Shown piece after piece: positions 6,328 to 10,863 of a stretch of 10,863 nucleotides of DNA. A model generated the notes under the pieces. The model was not told where the DNA came from. It saw nothing but the letters and a program-made list of their open reading frames with translations, and did no database searches. Position 1 is the stretch's first letter, and the number at the start of each line of letters is the position of its first letter. This DNA comes from an uncultured Pseudomonadota bacterium (lineage in GTDB: Bacteria > Pseudomonadota > Gammaproteobacteria > Burkholderiales > SG8-39). The position numbers and the translations under genes were made by a program. The stretch is from positions 1 to 10,863 of the forward strand of contig CAITSH010000074.1 of NCBI GenBank assembly GCA_903895005.1, in the 5' to 3' direction.

Positions 6328-8757
6328 ATGACCATTACTTTGTCCGTCGCGGCGCAAGCCAAGATCATCCAACTCATCGCCGGCGAACTGGGTGTTGCTC
6401 CCAAGCAAGTCGCTGCGGCCGTGACCCTGCTTGATGAAGGCGCCACTGTTCCGTTTATTTCACGCTACCGCAAGGAGGTGACCGGTAACCTGGACGATAC
6501 CCACCTGCGCTCAATCGAGGAGCGCCTTCTGTACCTGCGTGAACTGGAAGAGCGTCGCGCGGCCATCATTGCGTCCATCGATGAGCAGGGGAAACTCACG
6601 GATACGCTCCGGACGGCGATCGAGGCGGCGCAGACCAAGCAGGTGCTCGAGGATCTTTACCTTCCTTACAAACCCCGACGGCGCACGCGGGCGCAGATCG
6701 CGCGTGAGGCCGGACTTGAGCCGCTTGCCGACGCGCTGTTTGCCGACCCGACTCTGGACCCGCAGTTGGAGGCGGCACGTTACATCAATGTAACGCCGGC
6801 AACCGACACCACCGAGGCGATCAACGTACCCGATGTCAAGGCGGCCCTCGATGGCGCGCGCGACATCCTTTCCGAGCGTTTTGCCGAAACGGCTGACTTG
6901 CTGGCGAAGTTGCGTACCCGTCTCAAGGAGCAGGGTATCGTCGTCTCAGCGGTTGTCGCCGGCAAGGAAACGGCGGAGGAAGAAAAATTCCGTGATTACT
7001 ATGCCTACGCGGAGCCACTCCGCACCATCCCCTCGCATCGTGCACTCGCTTTGTTTCGCGGCCGTACGCTGGGGGTGCTTTCGGTCAATCTGGGGCTGGG
7101 CGAGGAGCAGGAGGCACTCGTGCCGCATCCGTGCGAAGCCATGATCGCATCGCACTTTGGAATCGCCGAACAGGGGCGCCCCGCAGACAAGTGGCTCGCC
7201 GATGTCTGTCGCTGGACGTGGCGCGTAAAGGCACATATGCATATCAGCGGCGATTTGATGCAGGAATTGCGCGAAGCCGCCGAGGCCGAGGCGATCAAGA
7301 TTTTCGGCCGCAATCTGCATGAGTTGCTCCTGGCTGCGCCTGCAGGGCCGAAATCGGTCATGGGTATTGATCCGGGCATTCGCACCGGATGCAAGGTTGC
7401 GGTGGTGGATGCGACCGGGAAGCTTCTCGCAACGGCGACGGTCTATCCGCACCAGCCGCGAAACGACTGGCAGGGGACACTTGCGACCCTGGCGCGATTG
7501 GTCGCCATGCACGGTGTGGAACTCATTTCCATAGGCAACGGTACTGCGAGTCGCGAGACGGAAAAGCTCGCAGTCGAACTCATCAAACTGGTTCTCGCGC
7601 AAAAGCCCGACCATAAAATCGCCAAGATCGTCGTCAGTGAGGCCGGCGCATCGGTTTATTCCGCGTCGGCCTTTGCCGCGGCGGAGTTCCCGGATCTTGA
7701 TGTGACGCTGCGCGGTGCCGTGTCGATCGCACGCCGGCTGCAGGATCCACTTGCAGAACTGGTCAAGATCGATCCCAAGTCGATCGGCGTCGGTCAGTAC
7801 CAGCACGACGTCAACCAGCGCGCGCTCGCGCGCTCGCTGGATGCCACCGTGGAGGATTGCGTCAACGCAGTCGGCGTGGACCTGAACACCGCGTCCATCC
7901 CCCTGTTGTCCCGGGTTTCCGGATTGAACAACGTGCTGGCAAAAAACATTGTCGATTACCGCGATGCCAACGGTCCGTTTCCGAACCGTGCCAGCATTCT
8001 CAAGGTTCCACGATTGGGTGAAAAGACCTTCGAGCAGGCCGCCGGGTTCCTGCGCATCAACGCGACGGGTGACGGCGCCGGCGCTGACTTCAATCCGCTT
8101 GATCGTTCATCGGTGCACCCCGAGGCCTATCCGGTTGTCGAACGCATTCTTGCGCGTATCGGCAAGGGCATCACCGAAGTAATGGGGCGTCCGGAGGAAC
8201 TGAAGGGCCTCAAGGCCGCCGATTTCATCGATGAAAAATTCGGCGTGCCCACCGTTCGGGACATCCTGGCCGAGTTGGAAAAGCCGGGGCGAGATCCGCG
8301 TCCTGAATTCAAGACGGCGACTTTCCGGGACGGCGTGGAGTCCCTGAGCGATTTGCGCCCGGACATAATCCTGGAAGGGGTCGTCACCAACGTGGCGGCC
8401 TTCGGCGCATTTGTGGATATCGGCGTGCATCAGGACGGGCTCGTCCATATTTCCGTGCTGGCCAACAAGTTTGTCAAAGACCCGCACGAGGTGGTGAAGC
8501 CGGGGCAAATCGTCAAGGTCAAGGTGGTCGAGGTCGACATCAAGCGGCAGCGTATCGCGCTGAGCATGCGGCTTGATGATGCGGGCTCGGCACGCCCTGC
8601 GCAGCGAAATGCCGCGCCGACAGGTGGCGCTCCGCAACGCGGCCCGCGTGATCAAGCTGCACGCGGACTTGGCGGGGGGCGCGATGAAAAGCGGCCGTCG
8701 GCGCCACAAGGCATGAGCGCGATGGCACTCGCCTTCGCGCAGTCGAAGAAGTCGTAA
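6328..8757 (+). CDS. tex: Tex, transcription accessory / RNA-binding protein
   Basis: Conserved cytoplasmic nucleic-acid-binding protein related to eukaryotic Spt6, linked in other bacteria to transcription and to expression of toxin genes. Full length, 809 residues against about 770-800 usually. Layout: N-terminal helical Tex domain with the signature [17 protein letters not shown] (34-50), YqgF-like RNase-H-fold domain (about 343-470, starting GIDPGIRTG), helix-hairpin-helix region (about 512-580, with [14 protein letters not shown]), and an S1 RNA-binding domain (about 680-750, [17 protein letters not shown]). After S1 comes a low-complexity tail rich in Gly, Ala, Arg and Gln (752-790), then a conserved-looking end with MALAFAQ. 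The ATG at 6328 directly follows an in-frame TAA, so it is the earliest start. No Shine-Dalgarno is visible; the leader is A-rich. Probably monocistronic, as it is divergent from the ModA-like gene and convergent with the VF530 gene. Confidence 0.97.
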   Translation: MTITLSVAAQAKIIQLIAGELGVAPKQVAAAVTLLDEGATVPFISRYRKEVTGNLDDTHLRSIEERLLYLRELEERRAAIIASIDEQGKLTDTLRTAIEAAQTKQVLEDLYLPYKPRRRTRAQIAREAGLEPLADALFADPTLDPQLEAARYINVTPATDTTEAINVPDVKAALDGARDILSERFAETADLLAKLRTRLKEQGIVVSAVVAGKETAEEEKFRDYYAYAEPLRTIPSHRALALFRGRTLGVLSVNLGLGEEQEALVPHPCEAMIASHFGIAEQGRPADKWLADVCRWTWRVKAHMHISGDLMQELREAAEAEAIKIFGRNLHELLLAAPAGPKSVMGIDPGIRTGCKVAVVDATGKLLATATVYPHQPRNDWQGTLATLARLVAMHGVELISIGNGTASRETEKLAVELIKLVLAQKPDHKIAKIVVSEAGASVYSASAFAAAEFPDLDVTLRGAVSIARRLQDPLAELVKIDPKSIGVGQYQHDVNQRALARSLDATVEDCVNAVGVDLNTASIPLLSRVSGLNNVLAKNIVDYRDANGPFPNRASILKVPRLGEKTFEQAAGFLRINATGDGAGADFNPLDRSSVHPEAYPVVERILARIGKGITEVMGRPEELKGLKAADFIDEKFGVPTVRDILAELEKPGRDPRPEFKTATFRDGVESLSDLRPDIILEGVVTNVAAFGAFVDIGVHQDGLVHISVLANKFVKDPHEVVKPGQIVKVKVVEVDIKRQRIALSMRLDDAGSARPAQRNAAPTGGAPQRGPRDQAARGLGGGRDEKRPSAPQGMSAMALAFAQSKKS

Positions 8758-8772
8758 GGGCGCCTCCCGGCT

Positions 8773-8798
8773 CCCGGACCGGCTTGCGTCGGTGCGGG
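8773..8798 (+). terminator. Hairpin between convergent tex and VF530-family genes
   Basis: CCCGGACCGGC (8773-8783) pairs with GTCGGTGCGGG (8788-8798) around the 4-base loop TTGC, with one mismatch and one G-U pair. It lies in the 44-bp gap between the tex stop and the stop of the opposing gene, the expected place for a shared transcription end. No proper T-run follows on either strand, so termination may be Rho-dependent or weak. Confidence 0.4.
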
Positions 8799-8801
8799 TG
8801 C

Positions 8802-9035
8802 TTAAGGCTGCGTCTGGGGACGCTGGTGCTGCAGGTACAGGGCTTCGACCCTGGCCCTTGCCCAGGGCGTCCGGCGCAGGAATTTGAGGCTGGACGCCAG
8901 GCTCGGATCATGGGTAAAGCAGCGGATATCAATTTCTCGCCCCATGGCTTCCCAGCCCAGAGTCTCCGCAAGGTCAAGGATCATCTTTTCAAGGGTGATG
9001 CCATGCAGCGGGTTGGCGGGCTGGATCTGGCTCAT
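8802..9035 (-). CDS. VF530 family (DUF2132) small protein
   Basis: A 77-residue protein of the VF530/DUF2132 family, small helical proteins suggested to bind DNA; no cellular role is established. The family signature fills almost the whole length: NPLHGITLEKMI (8-19), the Trp-Glu of LGWEAMG (26-32), IDIRCFTHDPS (35-45), and SSLKFLRRTPWARARVEALYL (from 48). The ATG at 9035 overlaps the stop of the upstream PGDYG-family gene as ATGA, so translation is probably coupled; there is no good Shine-Dalgarno of its own. It is the last gene of its minus-strand cluster and converges with tex. Confidence 0.92.
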   Translation of the reverse strand: MSQIQPANPLHGITLEKMILDLAETLGWEAMGREIDIRCFTHDPSLASSLKFLRRTPWARARVEALYLQHQRPQTQP

Positions 9036-9469
9036 GCCGGGGGAAGCTTTACGTAAACCCGGATGAAGCGTTCGTTCTGTGCGATACCGAAGTCGCCCGG
9101 GCCGTACTGTAGCAACCAGTCTCCAGGTTCTCCGCTGAGCCGGTCACCGCCGGAGGACCGTACGGCTGTGAAGGGCTCGAGTATCTGCCGTGCGAGCACG
9201 GGCAGCTGTTTGGCGTTGTAGCGGCCTTCATCGCCTTGCAAGAGCGGAGCCTGCGCCTCGTACTTGGCGTCAAAGCGGTCGCGGGACACGCTCCAGCGTG
9301 TACCGGTTGAGCCTGTGACAATCGCGTCGCCGGTCCGGTAACGATTCGGGCCCTCAGGGCTGTCCAGCGCACCGGCCTCAAGGGCGAATGCCACATCGAC
9401 GACTTCCGATTTCACATAGCGACCGGACAATGGGTCAGAGGACAGGTCGAAGTGAGAAAATTCAAGCAT
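9032..9469 (-). CDS. PGDYG-family protein with an internal duplication
   Basis: Function unknown. The 145-residue protein carries the motif YGPGDFGIAQNERF (122-135), which places it with the PGDYG family of uncharacterised proteins. There is no signal peptide or membrane segment. It seems to contain the same 25-residue element twice: residues 46-70 (TGDAIVTG... ending FDAKY) and 115-139 (PGDWLLQYG... ending FIRVY), aligned without gaps on a Gly-Asp start, a central Gly, Arg-Phe and a final Tyr. The start at 9469 is supported by GGAG at 9478-9481, eight bases upstream. It follows the NMT1-type binding-protein gene by 42 bp with no visible terminator, and overlaps the VF530-family gene by ATGA, so the three may form one transcript. 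Confidence 0.8.
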   Translation of the reverse strand: MLEFSHFDLSSDPLSGRYVKSEVVDVAFALEAGALDSPEGPNRYRTGDAIVTGSTGTRWSVSRDRFDAKYEAQAPLLQGDEGRYNAKQLPVLARQILEPFTAVRSSGGDRLSGEPGDWLLQYGPGDFGIAQNERFIRVYVKLPPA

Positions 9470-9511
9470 CCGGTTTGCTCCGGGATTTGTCTCGGGCAGG
9501 CCGAATGGCCG

Positions 9512-10561
9512 CTACTTTGCCGCTGCTGGCGGCATGCGTTCGGACTTGGGCGGCAGGAAGCTGGAATTGAAAATCAGGTCTGCACTTGGCTTGGTTTTCA
9601 GGTTAAACGAAGCGGCTACGTCCTCCACCTGGTTGTCGAGCACCAGTTTGTTCAGGCCGCCAAGTCCGTTGGCGCGTGAGTACTCGGTGTCGATCGAGCG
9701 CAAGGTGATCTTGAGTTTCTCAAGTTCGGTCTTGTCATCTATCAGGCGGTCGAAGGTCTTGTTGGCGCGAATCGCCTCTTCCGGATTGGCGATGGTGTCG
9801 ATCATCGCGCGATTGATCGCACGCAGCAGGCCGCGCACCGCGGTGGGGTTCTCGTTGATCATCTTTGAACTCACGAGAACCGCGTTGCCATACAGATTGA
9901 GTCCGGCGTCGACGAAGCGGAACATGTTGATGTCCTCGTCCTTTGCCCCGCGCTGGATCAGGGTGAGGCGGTTGAGCTCGAATCCAGTGGTGGCATCGGC
10001 TTCACCGCGAATCACCAGTGTTTCGCGAATGGCGGGATCGATGCTCAGAAAGGTGACGGATTTCGGGTCGATGCCGATTGCTCGTGCGTAGATCGGGAAG
10101 GACTTGCGCACCGAGTCAAACACCGGAGCGGCGATTTTCTTGCCGGCAAGATCCTGGGGCTTGTTGATGCCGGATTTCTTGAGCGCCATCAAGACCAGGG
10201 TGGAGCGGCTATACAGCAGGTACACCGCCTGCAAGCGGGTCGGGCCGGGGTTGTTCCCGACGAATTCGATCAGCGAACTCATGTCTGCAGCGCCGGCATC
10301 GTGCGATCCGCCGACGATGCGGTTGATGGTCGCACCCGAGCCGGCGCCGACGTCCACCGAAACGTCGAGGCCTTCTTTTTCAAAGTAGCCCTTGGTCTTG
10401 GCGAGCATGAACATCGAGAGCTGGCCCTCGTACCTCCAATCGAGCGTGAAACGCACTTTCGTCAGTCCCTGCGCTGCTGCCGGTGCCGACAGCAAGGCGG
10501 TGGCGAGTCCGACAGCGATACCGGCGAGCAGTGAGCGGCGGGAGGATCGGGCTGTTGTCAT
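9512..10561 (-). CDS. NMT1/THI5-like ABC transporter substrate-binding protein
   Basis: Periplasmic binding protein of the NMT1/THI5/SsuA type, whose members bind thiamine-precursor pyrimidines, alkanesulfonates, nitrate or similar small organics; the ligand here is not predictable. Using the ATG at 10561 it has 349 residues. Residues 1-30 are a signal peptide with a twin-arginine-like SSRRSLL and cleavage near PAAA-QG, so Tat or Sec export is possible. Family motifs: FTLDWRYEG (38-46), AKTKGYFEKEGLDVSV (54-69), GAGSGATINRIVGG (72-85) and INKPQDLAGKKIAAP (132-146). A longer ORF from 10615 is rejected because GGAG sits at 10568-10571, six bases before the chosen ATG, and the extra 18 residues precede the signal peptide. 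No permease or ATPase gene is visible; the divergent deacetylase gene hints at nitrogen-compound use. Confidence 0.92.
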   Translation of the reverse strand: MTTARSSRRSLLAGIAVGLATALLSAPAAAQGLTKVRFTLDWRYEGQLSMFMLAKTKGYFEKEGLDVSVDVGAGSGATINRIVGGSHDAGAADMSSLIEFVGNNPGPTRLQAVYLLYSRSTLVLMALKKSGINKPQDLAGKKIAAPVFDSVRKSFPIYARAIGIDPKSVTFLSIDPAIRETLVIRGEADATTGFELNRLTLIQRGAKDEDINMFRFVDAGLNLYGNAVLVSSKMINENPTAVRGLLRAINRAMIDTIANPEEAIRANKTFDRLIDDKTELEKLKITLRSIDTEYSRANGLGGLNKLVLDNQVEDVAASFNLKTKPSADLIFNSSFLPPKSERMPPAAAK

Positions 10562-10567
10562 GCGTAA

Positions 10568-10571
10568 CTCC
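10568..10571 (-). promoter_or_regulatory. Shine-Dalgarno (GGAG) fixing the binding-protein start
   Basis: GGAG on the minus strand lies six bases before the ATG at 10561 and selects it over the in-frame upstream ATG or alternative start at 10615. Confidence 0.7.
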
Positions 10572-10613
10572 GCGTATTGAAGGGGTGAAGATCCTAATCG
10601 TGCCACAACAACC

Positions 10614-10637
10614 AAAAAAAAGCGCGTGCCGCGCGCT
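10614..10637 (-). terminator. Intrinsic-terminator-like hairpin in the divergent region
   Basis: Read on the minus strand, AGCGCG and CGCGCT form a 6-bp GC-rich stem with a 5-base loop, directly followed by seven more T. This is the textbook layout of a Rho-independent terminator. It lies 53 bp upstream of the binding-protein start and points toward that gene, while the gene to its right is on the plus strand. It could act as an attenuator in the binding-protein leader or stop antisense transcription coming from the deacetylase side. Confidence 0.55.
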
Positions 10638-10698
10638 CGGGAATTGCCGGCGGGAGGCTAGAATGCGGGCACCTACCGGAACCAGTCCGGAACGATAT

Positions 10699-10702
10699 GG
10701 AG
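10699..10702 (+). promoter_or_regulatory. Shine-Dalgarno (GGAG) supporting the deacetylase start at 10712
   Basis: GGAG ends nine bases before the ATG at 10712, whereas the in-frame ATG at 10697 has no purine-rich site in front of it. TAGAAT at 10659-10664 could be a -10 box for this gene, but no -35 is seen at the right distance. Confidence 0.5.
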
Positions 10703-10711
10703 ACCGACAAG

Positions 10712-10863
10712 ATGGTACTGCCCACGCACGACCGGTTCGATTTTTCACCGATACGAAAACGCCCCGACTATTCATGGCCGGGTGGCAAACGCCTGGCGAT
10801 GTACGTTGCGCTCAATGTGGAGACCTTCGGCTTCGGCATGGAAGTGGGGCCGGTCCTGGGGAA
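10712..10863 (+). CDS. Polysaccharide deacetylase family protein, PuuE-like (N-terminal fragment)
   Basis: Only about 50 N-terminal residues are in the window. They contain HDRFDFSPI, RPDYSWPGGKRLA and a hydrophobic MYVALNVETFGFG strand, which match the start of the NodB-fold polysaccharide deacetylase group that includes PuuE-type allantoinases and related hydrolases acting on small nitrogen compounds. The catalytic motifs lie beyond the right edge and cannot be checked. The ATG at 10712 is preferred for its Shine-Dalgarno; the in-frame ATG at 10697 would add METDK. Its neighbour, an NMT1-type binding protein transcribed divergently, would suit uptake of the same kind of substrate, but this is inference. 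Confidence 0.75.
   Translation, partial: MVLPTHDRFDFSPIRKRPDYSWPGGKRLAMYVALNVETFGFGMEVGPVLG

Noticed and set aside
6946..7806. 286-residue minus-strand frame (and a 200-residue one at 8107-8709)
   Set aside because: Antisense to tex, a full-length recognisable gene; no family features.
10562..10711. Thiamine pyrophosphate riboswitch before the NMT1-type gene
   Set aside because: None of the conserved TPP riboswitch segments (such as CTGAGA) is present; only the short terminator-like hairpin is seen.

Overview
The window is GC-rich and gene-dense, with proteobacterial and most probably betaproteobacterial (Burkholderiales-like) character. The basis is the gene content: solitary periplasmic substrate-binding proteins without ABC partners, a Tex protein, a VF530/DUF2132 protein, a PGDYG-family protein and a PuuE-like polysaccharide deacetylase. 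No RNA gene, insertion sequence, CRISPR array or phage gene was seen. The lineage is an inference from gene style, not from a marker gene.

Left half, all on the minus strand and read from right to left: a ModA-like periplasmic binding protein (5329-6075), a small coiled-coil protein built from 36-residue repeats (4668-5228), a large GAF-GAF-PAS-cyclase-TPR class III adenylate cyclase (2324-4648), an amidohydrolase of the gamma-resorcylate/ACMSD decarboxylase type (1244-2227), and an amidase-signature hydrolase that runs off the left edge (1-1237). Gaps are 100, 19, 96 and 6 bp. The coiled-coil and cyclase genes look like one unit, and so do the amidohydrolase and amidase; whether all five are cotranscribed is open. 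The cyclase resembles the cyanobacterial CyaB1/CyaB2 design, in which cAMP binding to a GAF domain stimulates the enzyme's own cyclase.

Centre: a 252-bp divergent intergenic region (6076-6327) separates the ModA-like gene from tex (6328-8757, plus strand). It holds a strong hairpin and a short palindrome just before tex. tex ends against a convergent minus-strand cluster.

Right part, minus strand: an NMT1/THI5-type substrate-binding protein (9512-10561), a PGDYG-family protein with an internal duplication (9032-9469) and a VF530/DUF2132 protein (8802-9035), the last two overlapping by ATGA. A short divergent region (10562-10711) carries a terminator-like hairpin oriented against the binding-protein gene, and a plus-strand polysaccharide deacetylase (from 10712) leaves the window on the right.

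The most interesting block is the cyclase with its repeat coiled-coil neighbour and the upstream orphan periplasmic binding protein, a possible but unproven cAMP signalling cassette. Much of the rest is ordinary metabolism and housekeeping.
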